Shown here piece after piece: positions 43,352 to 54,125 of a stretch of 64,000 nucleotides of DNA. Position numbers and translations under genes: made by a program. The stretch spans positions 1-64,000 of the forward strand of contig NZ_SCWC02000004.1 of the NCBI RefSeq assembly GCF_004359525.2, given 5' to 3'. Under the pieces are notes generated by a model. That model saw only the letters and a list, made by a program, of their open reading frames with translations. It had not been told where the DNA came from and ran no database searches. Source of the stretch: Macrococcus equipercicus. GTDB lineage: Bacteria > Bacillota > Bacilli > Staphylococcales > Staphylococcaceae. Each line of letters starts with the position of its first letter. Position 1 is the first letter of the stretch.

Positions 43352-44329
43352 TTAAATCGTTTCATTGCCGGCCATTGTCAGACCCGGTTTCTTCTCAAGA
43401 CTATGGCGTCCTTGAATGAAGCGGACTGTGCCGGATTTCGCACGCATAACAAGTGAATGCGTCTCAGCGAATCCTCCTTTGAACTGCACACCTTTCAGCA
43501 GTTCGCCGTCAGTGACCGCGGTCGCCGCAAAGATCGCATCGTCCCCTTTGACCATGTCATCCAGCTTCAATACAGTATTCGGCTCAATACCCATGTTGCG
43601 GCAGCGTTCTTCCTGCTCGCTGTCTTCCGGCAGCAGAATACCCTGGAAGTCACCGCCCAGCGCTTTAATGCCGACCGCCGCGATGACGCCTTCCGGTGCG
43701 CCGCCTGAACCGAAGAGAATATCGACGCCCGTGAAATCAAACGCTGTGTTGATCGCAGCTGCGACGTCGCCGTGTTCAATCAGCTTGATGCGGGCACCTG
43801 CCGCACGAATTTCCTTGATGATCGCTGCATGACGTTCACGGTTCAGCAGTGTTGCCGTGACGTTAGTAATATCTTTGTTCTTCGCTTTCGCCACTGCATG
43901 CAGATTTTCAGTGACGCTCTTTGATATATCAACGACGCCGACACATTCCGGTCCGACGGCGATTTTCTCCATGTACATGTCCGGTGCATGCAGCAATGTG
44001 CCGCGGTCGCCGACAGCAAGAACAGTCATCGCGTTCCAGCTTCCTTCAGCGACAAGCGTCGTCCCTTCAAGCGGGTCGACTGCGATGTCGATTTCAGGAC
44101 CTTCTTTAGTTCCGAGCTCCTCACCGATATAAAGCATCGGCGCCTCGTCCATCTCCCCTTCACCGATAACGACAACACCATCCATCGGAATTGTATCAAA
44201 TACTTCACGCATGGCAGTGGTCGCTGCGTCATCCGCCTCATTTTTCAGCCCTTTGCCGACCCAGCGTGCACTCTGCAGAGCAGCCGCCTCAGTCACTCGT
44301 ACTAGCTCCATCGATAAACTACGTTCCAT
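43352..44329 (-). CDS. glpX: Fructose-1,6-bisphosphatase class II
   Basis: 325-aa GlpX-type FBPase of gluconeogenesis. Metal-binding [10 protein letters not shown] and [12 protein letters not shown] (near residue 90) are visible, along with [13 protein letters not shown]. Start at 44329 chosen because GGAG is seven bases upstream; the ATG two codons earlier is too close. fba, for the preceding reaction, lies about 2 kb upstream. Confidence 0.94.
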   Translation of the reverse strand: MERSLSMELVRVTEAAALQSARWVGKGLKNEADDAATTAMREVFDTIPMDGVVVIGEGEMDEAPMLYIGEELGTKEGPEIDIAVDPLEGTTLVAEGSWNAMTVLAVGDRGTLLHAPDMYMEKIAVGPECVGVVDISKSVTENLHAVAKAKNKDITNVTATLLNRERHAAIIKEIRAAGARIKLIEHGDVAAAINTAFDFTGVDILFGSGGAPEGVIAAVGIKALGGDFQGILLPEDSEQEERCRNMGIEPNTVLKLDDMVKGDDAIFAATAVTDGELLKGVQFKGGFAETHSLVMRAKSGTVRFIQGRHSLEKKPGLTMAGNETI

Positions 44330-44370
44330 CGTCATTCTCCTTTGTCCAACGTGATATAACTTTCAGCAAT

Positions 44371-44379
44371 AGTATAACA
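44371..44379 (-). promoter_or_regulatory. Extended -10 promoter of glpX
   Basis: TGTTATACT on the minus strand about 42 bases before glpX. Confidence 0.45.
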
Positions 44380-44443
44380 CATTTATCATTAAGTCCTACC
44401 CATGATTATCAACAATCCAGAATAAATGAAATATATACAGCCA

Positions 44444-44472
44444 TAAAAAAAACAGCCATATTAATGACTGTT
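44444..44472 (-). terminator. Terminator of the qsrR-like gene
   Basis: AACAG-CA/TG-CTGTT stem followed by TTTTTTTT on the minus strand; it overlaps the stop codon at 44461. Confidence 0.75.
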
Positions 44473-44796
44473 CACTTCTTCTGCAAGCTCCAGGTTATTC
44501 TGGGCCCATTGTTCTATAGGAATCATCGCCTGACTTAACGCATAGCCTTTGTCCGTCAGCACATATTTGATTGATAATGGTGTCGTCGTTATGACTTTCT
44601 TCTCCACTAAGTCCCACTCTGCCAGTTCGCCGAGTTTCAGGCTTAATGCTCTAGGTGTAATGGACTTCAAATCGCGTTTGATGTCTGAAAAGTGGGCCGC
44701 ACGGTCATCACAGCGTGAAAGATAATTGATCAACAAACCATTCCAGCTGCGCCCAAGAATTTTAAACGTTTCCTCTAAATAAGGACATATTTCCAT
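44461..44796 (-). CDS. qsrR: HxlR-family repressor, QsrR/YodB-like
   Basis: 111-aa winged-helix regulator of the HxlR family. It closely resembles staphylococcal QsrR (MEVCPYLEETFKILGRSWNG versus MEICPYLEETFKILGRSWNG here), which senses quinones through the single N-terminal cysteine, Cys4 here. A second cysteine (SRCDDR) follows. ATG 44796 has GAGGTG six bases upstream. An inverted repeat TTATAC-CACG-GTATAA over the leader suggests autoregulation. The usual targets (quinone reductases, dioxygenases) are not nearby. Confidence 0.88.
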   Translation of the reverse strand: MEICPYLEETFKILGRSWNGLLINYLSRCDDRAAHFSDIKRDLKSITPRALSLKLGELAEWDLVEKKVITTTPLSIKYVLTDKGYALSQAMIPIEQWAQNNLELAEEVNSH

Positions 44797-44817
44797 ATCT
44801 TTCACCTCACTGACATA

Positions 44818-44833
44818 TTATACCACGGTATAA
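44818..44833. promoter_or_regulatory. Likely QsrR/YodB-type operator
   Basis: Perfect inverted repeat TTATAC-CACG-GTATAA about 22 bases before the qsrR-like start, resembling the GTATA-N-TATAC type sites of YodB/QsrR but with the arms in TATAC...GTATA order. Confidence 0.55.
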
Positions 44834-44860
44834 AAAATATATCAAATATATAATATATAT

Positions 44861-44889
44861 AAAAGAAGAAACCTCCTGTTAAGGAGGTT
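44861..44889 (-). terminator. Terminator of the second murA
   Basis: AACCTCC/GGAGGTT stem with a 6-base loop followed by TTCTTCTTTT on the minus strand. Confidence 0.65.
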
Positions 44890-44893
44890 GCTG

Positions 44894-46156
44894 TTAGTCT
44901 TCGATTGTCTCACGCCAGATGTCTGCGCCTAATGCTTTCAACTTCTCGACGATACCGCTGTAGCCGCGGTCGATGTGCTTGACGTTGTAGACAGTCGTCA
45001 CACCTTCTGCAGTCAGACCCGCGATGACGAGACAGGCACCTGCACGAAGGTCACTTGCTGCGACTTCTGCGCCGGTCAGCTTTGACGGCTTGATTGTCGC
45101 AGTGCCGCCCGCTTCCTTGATGTCCGCAGACATTCTTGCAAGCTCCGCTACATGGTTGAAGCGTGCCGGATAAATCGTGTCAGTAACCGTGCTTTCACCG
45201 GTCGCTAAAAATAACAGTGGTGTATACGGCTGCTGCAAGTCGGTCGCAAACCCCGGATAAACGTTCGTCGTGATCGTCAGCGGAGCGAGCGGTCCGGATT
45301 TACGGATGACTGCTTTATCTTCTCCCACTTCAATGTCGACGCCCATTTCAACGAGCTTCGCTGTTAAAGGCTCCATGTGCAGCGGGATGATGTTCTCGAT
45401 GACGACTTCCTCACCCATGGCAGCTGCGGCACACATATAAGTCCCCGCTTCGATACGGTCAGGAATAATCGTATGCTTTGTACCGTGCAGCTGCGGCACA
45501 CCTTCAATCTTCAGTGTATCTGTTCCTGCGCCGCGGATTTTAGCGCCCATATTGTTCAGCAGTGTTGCGACATCGACGATTTCAGGCTCTTTCGCCGCGT
45601 TCTCGATGACCGTCTTACCTGTTGCCATACTGGCAGCCAGCATAATATTAATGGTCGCACCGACACTGACGACATCCATGAAGATCTTTGCACCGATCAG
45701 CTCTTCAGCTTCCAGATGCATCGCGCCCATTTCATTCGTCACTTTAGCGCCTAAAGCTTCGAATCCTTTAATGTGCTGGTCAATCGGACGTGGTCCGAGC
45801 GGGCAGCCGCCCGGCAGACCAATCGTACATTTCTTGAAGCGACCGAGCATCGCGCCCATCATATAGTATGAAGCACGTAATGACTGTACTTTGTTGTTAG
45901 GCAGTGGCAGGTTGATTGCTTCGCTTGAATCGACTTTCAGCAGATCTCCGTCAAGCTCTGTCTTAATGTTCAGATCTTCAAGCAGGCTCATCAATGTGAC
46001 AACGTCTGAAATTTCGGGCAGACCTTCAAGCGTTACGACACCGTCAGCCATCAGTGTCGCAGGAATTAACGCGACCGCACTGTTTTTAGCGCCGCTGATC
46101 TGCACCTTTCCGCGCAGAGGATTTCCACCTCTAATCTTGATTACTTCTTGTGACAT
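44894..46156 (-). CDS. murZ: Second UDP-GlcNAc 1-carboxyvinyltransferase (MurZ/MurA2)
   Basis: 420-aa paralogue of the MurA at 24640. Catalytic cysteine in [14 protein letters not shown] near residue 117; [25 protein letters not shown] and [11 protein letters not shown] are conserved. Low-GC Gram-positives carry two such enzymes; the copy next to fba is the staphylococcal murZ. Own promoter-like region upstream (46214-46243) and AAGGAG before the ATG. Confidence 0.95.
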   Translation of the reverse strand: MSQEVIKIRGGNPLRGKVQISGAKNSAVALIPATLMADGVVTLEGLPEISDVVTLMSLLEDLNIKTELDGDLLKVDSSEAINLPLPNNKVQSLRASYYMMGAMLGRFKKCTIGLPGGCPLGPRPIDQHIKGFEALGAKVTNEMGAMHLEAEELIGAKIFMDVVSVGATINIMLAASMATGKTVIENAAKEPEIVDVATLLNNMGAKIRGAGTDTLKIEGVPQLHGTKHTIIPDRIEAGTYMCAAAAMGEEVVIENIIPLHMEPLTAKLVEMGVDIEVGEDKAVIRKSGPLAPLTITTNVYPGFATDLQQPYTPLLFLATGESTVTDTIYPARFNHVAELARMSADIKEAGGTATIKPSKLTGAEVAASDLRAGACLVIAGLTAEGVTTVYNVKHIDRGYSGIVEKLKALGADIWRETIED

Positions 46157-46213
46157 GTCAGTACTCCTTTTCTATCTCCATTAAAAATCTTATCATCGTT
46201 CATTATTTATTGT

Positions 46214-46243
46214 ATTGTAAACTAAGTCGTTGAATGATTGCAA
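46214..46243 (-). promoter_or_regulatory. Possible promoter of murZ
   Basis: TTGCAA (46238-46243), 18 bases, TACAAT (46214-46219) on the minus strand, about 58 bases before murZ. Confidence 0.4.
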
Positions 46244-46295
46244 AACATAGAATGCGCGACCTTAAATATAATTCAGTTTTACACGACGAGTCAAG

Positions 46296-46328
46296 AAAAA
46301 AAAACACATCAGCGGAGCTGATGTGTTT
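46296..46328 (-). terminator. Terminator of fba
   Basis: AACACATCAGC/GCTGATGTGTT stem, loop TCC, followed by TTTTTTTTT on the minus strand. Confidence 0.9.
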
Positions 46329-46346
46329 GTGTTGACACCCAGTAAA

Positions 46347-47204
46347 TTACGCTTTGCCAGATGTACCGAACTCGCGGATTTTACCTTGAACAGTCGCTTT
46401 GATAGCTTCACGTGCAGGTCCAAGATATTTACGTGGATCGTATACGTCAGCATCATTATTCAATGTATCACGCACTGCTTTAGCAGATGCGATCTGATTT
46501 TCAGTGTTGACATTGATTTTAGCTGTTCCTAAAGAGATAGAGCGTGTGATGTCTTTAGTCGGGATACCCGTACCACCGTGCAATACTAATGGCAGACCAG
46601 TCGCAGCGCCGATTTCTTCCATTTCTTTGAATCCAAGGTTTGGTTCACCTTTGTAAGGACCGTGTACTGAACCAAGAGCTGGTGCTAAGCAGTCGATACC
46701 TGTTTTTTCGACAAGTTCCTGACATTCGCGAGCATCTGCATAGACAACACCGTCAGATACGACGTCATCTTCCTGACCGCCGACACGACCTAATTCAGCT
46801 TCTACAGAAACTCCTTTAGAATGTGCATATTCTACTACTTTTTTAGTGATTTCAACGTTCTCTTCAAATGAATGGTGAGAAGCATCGATCATGACAGATG
46901 TGAAGCCGGCATCGATCGCTTCTTTACATTTCTCGAAACTTGAACCGTGGTCTAAGTGAATCGCTACAGGAACAGTGATGTTCATGTCTTTCATTAAACC
47001 TTCAACCATTTTCACTACAGTGTAGAATCCGCCCATGTATTTTCCAGCGCCTTCAGACACGCCAAGAATTACGGGTGCGTTCTCTTCTTGAGAAGCGCCA
47101 AGAATTGCCTGCGTGAACTCTAAATTGTTGATGTTATACTGACCTACCGCATAACCGCCTTCTTTAGCCTGGATTAACATTTCTTTCATAGAAACTAATG
47201 GCAT
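46347..47204 (-). CDS. fba: Fructose-bisphosphate aldolase class II
   Basis: 285-aa zinc aldolase of glycolysis/gluconeogenesis. Catalytic Asp/His in [11 protein letters not shown] near residue 82, zinc ligands in GSVHGPYKG and [15 protein letters not shown] precedes the ATG; a TGATATACT extended -10 lies at 47248-47256. Neighbours (Spo0F-like receiver, DUF2529, pyrG, rpoE) match the Bacillus order. Confidence 0.97.
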   Translation of the reverse strand: MPLVSMKEMLIQAKEGGYAVGQYNINNLEFTQAILGASQEENAPVILGVSEGAGKYMGGFYTVVKMVEGLMKDMNITVPVAIHLDHGSSFEKCKEAIDAGFTSVMIDASHHSFEENVEITKKVVEYAHSKGVSVEAELGRVGGQEDDVVSDGVVYADARECQELVEKTGIDCLAPALGSVHGPYKGEPNLGFKEMEEIGAATGLPLVLHGGTGIPTKDITRSISLGTAKINVNTENQIASAKAVRDTLNNDADVYDPRKYLGPAREAIKATVQGKIREFGTSGKA

Positions 47205-47292
47205 GAAAAAATCCTCCTTGTGTGCTGCTGCACAATTTTATGTCATTAGTATATCAGACAATTCGCGTATTTGCATAACATTAGAACCTGTT

Positions 47293-47643
47293 TCAGCGAT
47301 ATTTCAAAGCAATTTCCGCCACTTCTTCAATTGAAAACGGCTTCATTAAAATCCCTTCTATACCAAGGCTTATAAACGCCTCCATCTCTTCACTCGTCTG
47401 ATAGGCAGAGATGAGATAGACGGGCACATCGCTCACTTCCCGCAGCCGTTCAAGTGTTTCAAATCCGCTCATGACCGGCATGCGTTTGTCCATGAAGACA
47501 AGGTCATAATGGGCAGCGGCAAGCTTGTCCAGGCCGACTCTGCCGTTTTCTGCTTCATCCATCGTCAAGCCGTAGAGCGCGAATATTTCTTTTAGCAGCA
47601 GCCTGATATTATCTTCATCATCAATCACTAAAATGCGTACCAT
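47293..47643 (-). CDS. Stand-alone response-regulator receiver, Spo0F-like
   Basis: 116-aa single receiver domain without an output domain. The acidic pocket is Asp8-Asp9, the phospho-acceptor Asp52 (DLVFMDKRMP), the switch Ser79 (YLISAY; Spo0F has Thr) and Lys101 (MKPFSIEEV). The sequence and place between fba and the ywjG-like gene correspond to Bacillus spo0F. No kinase, Spo0B or Spo0A is encoded nearby, and Staphylococcaceae do not sporulate, so its partners are unknown. A decoupled phosphorelay member or a kinase phosphate sink are possible. Confidence 0.85.
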   Translation of the reverse strand: MVRILVIDDEDNIRLLLKEIFALYGLTMDEAENGRVGLDKLAAAHYDLVFMDKRMPVMSGFETLERLREVSDVPVYLISAYQTSEEMEAFISLGIEGILMKPFSIEEVAEIALKYR

Positions 47644-47704
47644 TGTCTTCAGTCCCCTTTTTATAATAGAATTGTACTATAAATGGAGAGAAAGAAGGAT
47701 TAAA

Positions 47705-48205
47705 ATGTTAAAGATATTCAATACGCAGCTGAACGGTATATTCAAAAAAATCGACGCCCAGGAAACAGAGATTGACATCGCCTCGCGTCTCCTCGCCCAG
47801 GCGGTCGTCGGTGAAGGCAGAATTTTTGTCAAAGGCTTCGGTGACTTGAGATACTTCGAAGATTTCATCGTTGAAAGCGAAGAAAGCCTGTTCGGCGCTG
47901 AGAAAATGATCACGGAGTCCGTGCTTGACCGTACTGACCGCGTGCTCTTAATGGCAGATACATATGACGACGCCGTTATCGAATACATTAAAGACCTTGA
48001 CGAGTTCGACATCGATTATGTGCTCGTCTGCAATAAAGACGAACGCATCAACAGCATGAACTTCATCGATCTGTCAACGCCGCGTGCGCTCGTGCCGATG
48101 GAAGACTTCAGCCGTATTATCAAGCCCCACTTAATGGCGATGAACTACATCTACTACGCTATCTATGCCGGAATGAAAGAACTGCTGGAAGAAGAGACAG
48201 ACTGA
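47705..48205 (+). CDS. ywjG: DUF2529 (YwjG-type) protein
   Basis: 166-aa protein of the DUF2529 family, with a SIS/sugar-isomerase-like pattern (RIFVKGFGDLRYFED, DRVLLMADTYDD, IDYVLVCNK). Function unknown. ATG 47705 has AGAAGGA about eight bases upstream and homologues begin MLKIFNTQL. Divergent from the Spo0F-like gene and convergent with pyrG, with a 62-bp repeat array behind it. Confidence 0.85.
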   Translation: MLKIFNTQLNGIFKKIDAQETEIDIASRLLAQAVVGEGRIFVKGFGDLRYFEDFIVESEESLFGAEKMITESVLDRTDRVLLMADTYDDAVIEYIKDLDEFDIDYVLVCNKDERINSMNFIDLSTPRALVPMEDFSRIIKPHLMAMNYIYYAIYAGMKELLEEETD

Positions 48206-48211
48206 TTGATC

Positions 48212-48546
48212 GTTTGAAGACCAAAATTCAGGTGATGACCACCGAACTCGAGGAGAAGTGGCCTTCAGGAGCCGTTTGAAGGCCAAAATTCAGGTGTTGA
48301 CCGCCGAACTCGAGGAGAAGTGGCCTTCAGGAGCTGTTTGAAGGCCAAAATTCAGGTGTTGACCGCCGAACTCGAGGAAAAGTGGCCTTCAGGAGCCGTT
48401 TGAAGGCCAAAATTCAGGTGTTGACCGCCGAACTCGGGGAGAAGTGGCCTTCAGGAGCCGTTTGAAGGCCAAAATTCAGGTGTTGACCGCCGAACTCGGG
48501 GAGAAGTGGCCTTCAGGAGCCGTTTGAAGGCCACTTCCCACTTCTC
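48212..48546. repeat. 62-bp tandem repeat array A
   Basis: Five complete 62-bp units start at 48212, 48274, 48336, 48398 and 48460, and a partial sixth at 48522. Each contains GGCCTTC and GAAGGCC arms, forming a hairpin over an 11-base loop (AGGAGCCGTTT). Unit differences are few. A period of 62 is not a multiple of three and no long frame crosses it, so it is non-coding. The same repeat, inverted and with a different middle third, forms array B. It fills the gap between the convergent ywjG and pyrG genes. Confidence 0.95.
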
Positions 48547-48564
48547 CAAGCTTCATTCATACAT

Positions 48565-48593
48565 AAAAGCCGCTCATGATGAGCGGCTTTTAT
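48565..48593. terminator. Terminator of pyrG (bidirectional)
   Basis: AAAAGCCGCTCAT/ATGAGCGGCTTTT palindrome just past the pyrG stop; A and T runs on both sides. Confidence 0.9.
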
Positions 48594-48595
48594 TA

Positions 48596-50257
<1,662 letters not shown>

Positions 50258-50285
50258 TTATACATTTGTCCTAATTAAAGGAGCC

Positions 50286-50322
50286 CAAGTAAAATAATAA
50301 TCACTTTTCAATCAAATGTCAA
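50286..50322 (-). promoter_or_regulatory. pyrG promoter with GGGCTCC start
   Basis: TTGACA (50317-50322), 17 bases, TATTAT (50294-50299), 7 bases, then GGGCTCC beginning at 50286 on the minus strand. The initial GGGC matches the reiterative transcription start that senses CTP in Bacillus subtilis. Confidence 0.85.
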
Positions 50323-50336
50323 CATAGAGAAGAAAC

Positions 50337-50867
50337 TTATTCCTCTTCTTCCTCGTAGTCTTCATAGTCTTCTTCGTCTTCATCCTCGTCGAACTCTTCA
50401 TCTTCTACAACAAGACCTGCTGTATCGATCTCGTCTTCCACTTCTTCATCTTCAGGGTCTTCAAGGTTCTCCTCGTCAGCGCCGCCCTGGACCACAAGAT
50501 CCAGGTCGTCTTCTACTTCTTCTTCTCCGAGAAGAACGATGTTCGCATCATCTTCGTCCTCATCAAGAACATCAAACTTCTGAACAGTCGGCGCGATTTT
50601 CTCTTCGATATCATCGACAGAGTACCAGTCGCGGAGCCCCCATAAGTTTTCGCCGGTTGACAGGAAACGGCCGTCTGTATTTAAGTCTGTGTAGAACTGC
50701 AGTACACGCGTTTCGATTTCTTCGTCGTTGTAACCGCCGATTTTCTTGAATTCATCTATCATATCGTACAGGCCGGTATCTTTGCCTTGTTCGCTTAAAT
50801 AAAGGTAGGCAAGGTCAATGAATGAATTTTCGTTCATCATTTCTTTTGTATATTCACTGATTTTCAT
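50337..50867 (-). CDS. rpoE: RNA polymerase delta subunit
   Basis: 176-aa delta factor. The N-terminal ~95 residues are the folded HARE-HTH domain ([21 protein letters not shown]); the C-terminal half is an almost purely acidic tail. It raises polymerase recycling in Gram-positives. ATG 50867 with AAGGACG upstream fits the family length (176 aa). Next to pyrG as in Bacillus and staphylococci. Confidence 0.96.
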   Translation of the reverse strand: MKISEYTKEMMNENSFIDLAYLYLSEQGKDTGLYDMIDEFKKIGGYNDEEIETRVLQFYTDLNTDGRFLSTGENLWGLRDWYSVDDIEEKIAPTVQKFDVLDEDEDDANIVLLGEEEVEDDLDLVVQGGADEENLEDPEDEEVEDEIDTAGLVVEDEEFDEDEDEEDYEDYEEEEE

Positions 50868-50953
50868 TAATGTTCGTCCTTTCAGCTCGTTCAGTCGATT
50901 GTTATTCACAGTTCATCATATCAAGAACCCGACTGTTTTTCCAGTAAATTCTG

Positions 50954-52078
50954 CTAGTGCATGAGCTGTCTTGAAATGACGAGCCGCTGAATCTGCTGCG
51001 TCCCTTCGTAAATCTGCGTAATCTTCGCGTCACGCATAATGCGCTCCACCGGATAATCCGTCGTATAGCCGTTGCCGCCGAATATTTGCACCGCATCAAC
51101 CGCCGCTTTCATCGCTATGTCCCCTGCCAGCAGTTTCGCCATGCTGCTCATCATCGTGCTCGGCCGGCCCTCAGACAAATACCAGGCGGCCTGCCGCGTC
51201 ACTAATCGTGCAGCTTGTATTTCTGCTGCCATATCCGAAAGCATAAAGCCGATACCTTGATGCAGAATGATCTTTTTGCCGAACGTGCTGCGCGTGTTGG
51301 CATAGTCGAGCGCATGGTCAAGCGCGCTTTGAGCAATACCGACTGCCTGCGAGGCAATGCCCATACGGCCGCCGTCCAGAGCTGCCATCGCCACTTTGAA
51401 GCCCTCGCCCGCTTCCCCGAGCACGTGGTCATCACTAACAAAGACGTCATCAAAAATGATTTCTGTCGTCGCCGATGACCGAAGCCCGAGCTTGTCTTCC
51501 TTCTTGCCGACCGTAAATCCCGGCAGCTCTTTATCAACGACAAAGCACGTCATGCCATCGTCCGTCCGAGCGAATACGATGTAAATATCTGCATGACCGC
51601 CGGATGTGATCCAAGTCTTCGTGCCGTTCAGTATGTAACCCGAGTCGACAGCACGTGCCGTCAGTTTCATCGCCTGGACATCGCTGCCGGCGTCAGGCTC
51701 ACTGAGTGCATAAGCTGCAAGATAGTCCCCGCTTGTCAGCTTCGGCAAATACCGCGTCTTCAAGAATTCTGAGCCGAAGCGGTAGATCGGCACGCAGCCG
51801 AGCGAGACATGTACAGACAGTGTGACACCGATTGAAGGGTCGACTCTCGACAGCTCCTCGAGACAGATGGAATAGCTCAAGTAATCCATTCCGGCGCCCC
51901 CATATGTTTCAGGAATGACGATTCCCGTCAGTCCGAGCTCACCCATCGCTGTAAACAGCGCGCGGTCAAACCGCGCTTCTTTGTCACGCTCTTTTACGCT
52001 CGGTGCAATCTGCTCAAGCGCAAATTCCCGCACCATTTTTCTGAGCATCTGCTGCTCATCAGTCAAATTAAAATCCAT
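50954..52078 (-). CDS. acdA: Acyl-CoA dehydrogenase
   Basis: 374-aa FAD acyl-CoA dehydrogenase, first step of fatty-acid beta-oxidation, passing electrons to [18 protein letters not shown], the FAD segment and catalytic Glu in [12 protein letters not shown] near residue 362 are visible. ATG 52078 has AAGGGG just before it. Last gene of a four-gene operon with an ETF-quinone oxidoreductase-like protein and thiolase; Bacillus acdA lies at the same place next to rpoE. Confidence 0.94.
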   Translation of the reverse strand: MDFNLTDEQQMLRKMVREFALEQIAPSVKERDKEARFDRALFTAMGELGLTGIVIPETYGGAGMDYLSYSICLEELSRVDPSIGVTLSVHVSLGCVPIYRFGSEFLKTRYLPKLTSGDYLAAYALSEPDAGSDVQAMKLTARAVDSGYILNGTKTWITSGGHADIYIVFARTDDGMTCFVVDKELPGFTVGKKEDKLGLRSSATTEIIFDDVFVSDDHVLGEAGEGFKVAMAALDGGRMGIASQAVGIAQSALDHALDYANTRSTFGKKIILHQGIGFMLSDMAAEIQAARLVTRQAAWYLSEGRPSTMMSSMAKLLAGDIAMKAAVDAVQIFGGNGYTTDYPVERIMRDAKITQIYEGTQQIQRLVISRQLMH

Positions 52079-52138
52079 TCCCCTTACCCCTTTGTGCATG
52101 AAAACAGCTGAACCATTCATGGATCCAGCTGCATCATT

Positions 52139-52942
52139 TTAATATTGGATTAATTTTGTCAGTACGTCCGGCTCCTGCTGGTCCATATGAACAAAATTAG
52201 CATTCAAGTACTCATCCGGCTCAGCTGTCTTGACGACGAGCTTGAGGACATCCGGTTCATTTTTGCGCACGAATGTCGAGAGCTGACGGAGGGCGCTTTC
52301 CCTTACCGCGGCGTCATCCGCTTCAAACGTTATGATATAAGCAGTGTCCCCTTGAACATCAAGCTTGATGCGACCTACTGCTGTGCCGTCTTTTTCAAGC
52401 GCGATGTCACCGTGCTGCTGCACTAAGCGCAGTTTAGAGACATACTTCCCTTCAAGGTCGAGATAATACAGCCGCTCTTTACCGAGCGGTCCTTCAGGAT
52501 TCGTCGCGAGATGCAGGAATCCTGCACGCTCGTATAAGTTCCACGCTGCCTGATTCTCAGCGTCGACAACTAAATACAAGTCTTCAAAATCCGGGAACAC
52601 CGTCTGCACGAATGAAGGGATGTTCATCATAATCTCCGTGCCGTAGCCTGACCCTTGAAGCTTCGCATTGATGGACAGACTTCTGACATACACTGCATTA
52701 ATCGGTGTATCATACCCTTCATGCTGATAAAACTGATGCAGCACGAAGAAGCCGACGACCTGTCCTTCTTTATTAAGCACGATGCACGGACGTCTGTTCG
52801 GGTCCATCAGCCCTTCGTCCAGCACTTCTTTCGGTAGTGATGAATAGATGAGCTGACGCTCTTCCAGTTCAAATGCTTCCAGCTGTTCGCGGTATCTCTC
52901 ATTGTATTGTACGATATCAATCTGCGATCCTTTATATTCCAC
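52139..52942 (-). CDS. GNAT acetyltransferase with extra C-terminal domain
   Basis: 267-aa protein starting with GTG (GGAGG seven bases upstream, right after the thiolase stop). Residues 1-~150 are a GNAT domain with the acetyl-CoA loop (AKLQGSGYGTEIMM) and NQAAWNLYERAGF. The C-terminal ~110 residues (VGRIKLDVQGDTAYIITFEADD) look like a second, degenerate GNAT-like fold. Substrate unknown. Its place inside a beta-oxidation operon could mean acyl-CoA or protein acylation chemistry, or chance. Confidence 0.8.
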   Translation of the reverse strand: MEYKGSQIDIVQYNERYREQLEAFELEERQLIYSSLPKEVLDEGLMDPNRRPCIVLNKEGQVVGFFVLHQFYQHEGYDTPINAVYVRSLSINAKLQGSGYGTEIMMNIPSFVQTVFPDFEDLYLVVDAENQAAWNLYERAGFLHLATNPEGPLGKERLYYLDLEGKYVSKLRLVQQHGDIALEKDGTAVGRIKLDVQGDTAYIITFEADDAAVRESALRQLSTFVRKNEPDVLKLVVKTAEPDEYLNANFVHMDQQEPDVLTKLIQY

Positions 52943-52944
52943 TG

Positions 52945-54123
52945 TTATACCTCCAGGAGAACAGCATCCCCCTGACCACCGCCACTGCATATCGCTGCGA
53001 TTCCTTTTCCTCCGCCTGCACGTTTTAAGCTGTGAATCAACGTCAGAATAATACGGGCACCGCTCGCACCGATCGGGTGGCCGAGAGCTACTGCCCCGCC
53101 ATTTTGATTTATTTTTTCTGATGGTAGTTGTGCAATGTGCTGACTGGCAAGTGCGACCGCGCTGAATGCTTCGTTCATCTCAAAGAGCGTGATATCATCT
53201 GCCGTGAGCTGCTGTTCTTCAAGGAGCTTATTGATGACGAGTCCCGGCGTTTCAGGGAAGCGCTCCGGCGCAACGCCGATTTCACTGTGGGCGATGAGCG
53301 TCGCAAGGACGTCCAGCCCTTCAGCTGCTGCGCGTTCTTTCGTCATTAAGATCAGTACGCAGGCACCGTCGTTAATGCCCGGTGCGTTCCCGGCAGTCAC
53401 CGTGCCGCCTTCTCTGACGAACGCAGGCTTCAGTGCCGCGAGCTTGTCGACCGTCGTATCACGGCGCGGCGCTTCGTCCTTATCGACGATAACGGTCTCT
53501 TTACGTCCTTTCACTTCAACCGGAGTGATCTCATCATCGAACAGTCCGGCATCAATCGCCGCCACGGCCTTCTGATGAGAATCAAAGCTGAACTGGTCCT
53601 GAGCTGCGCGTGACAAGTTGAACTTCGCTGCCGTCTTGTCGCCGTAGACACCCATATGACCGCCTGTGAAGCTGCATGTCAAGCCGTCGTAGATGAGGCC
53701 GTCAATAAATTCGACGTTCCCCATCATCTTGCCGGAGCGCATATCCTTTGAATAAAAGACGGCGTTTGACATCGACTCCATGCCGCCTGCAACAACGGCC
53801 TCGTAATGGCCGAGCTTCAGCTGGTCCATCGCGTGAGACACCGCGCGCATACCTGATGCACATACTTTGTTGATCGTCTCCGTATGCACATGAAATGGAA
53901 TACCGGCATGATGCTGCGCCTGGCGTGACGGCAGCTGGCCCTGGCCGGCCTGCAGCACGTTGCCCATAATGACCGCATCCACTTTGTCAGGTTCAAGACT
54001 GATACTGTCTAAAGCCCCTTTGATGGCGATGCCACCGAGTTCTCCCGCGGTCTTCGTTTTCAGGCTTCCACCGAGCTTACCAAATGGTGTTCTCTTGCCA
54101 GCAACTATTACTACCTCAGTCAT
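52945..54123 (-). CDS. Acetyl-CoA C-acetyltransferase (thiolase)
   Basis: 392-aa thiolase that cleaves 3-ketoacyl-CoA or makes acetoacetyl-CoA. The nucleophile is in NKVCASGMRA (Cys near 88); HPIGASGAR and CSGGGQGDA carry the His and second Cys. Two bases from the Fe-S oxidoreductase and two from the GNAT, so it is co-transcribed. In this operon a degradative (FadA-like) role seems likely, though 3-hydroxyacyl-CoA dehydrogenase and enoyl hydratase genes are not in the window. Confidence 0.92.
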   Translation of the reverse strand: MTEVVIVAGKRTPFGKLGGSLKTKTAGELGGIAIKGALDSISLEPDKVDAVIMGNVLQAGQGQLPSRQAQHHAGIPFHVHTETINKVCASGMRAVSHAMDQLKLGHYEAVVAGGMESMSNAVFYSKDMRSGKMMGNVEFIDGLIYDGLTCSFTGGHMGVYGDKTAAKFNLSRAAQDQFSFDSHQKAVAAIDAGLFDDEITPVEVKGRKETVIVDKDEAPRRDTTVDKLAALKPAFVREGGTVTAGNAPGINDGACVLILMTKERAAAEGLDVLATLIAHSEIGVAPERFPETPGLVINKLLEEQQLTADDITLFEMNEAFSAVALASQHIAQLPSEKINQNGGAVALGHPIGASGARIILTLIHSLKRAGGGKGIAAICSGGGQGDAVLLEV

Positions 54124-54125
54124 CT

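Noticed and set aside
48212-48546. CRISPR array
   Set aside because: The unit repeats over its whole 62 bases with no unique spacers, and no cas genes are in the window.
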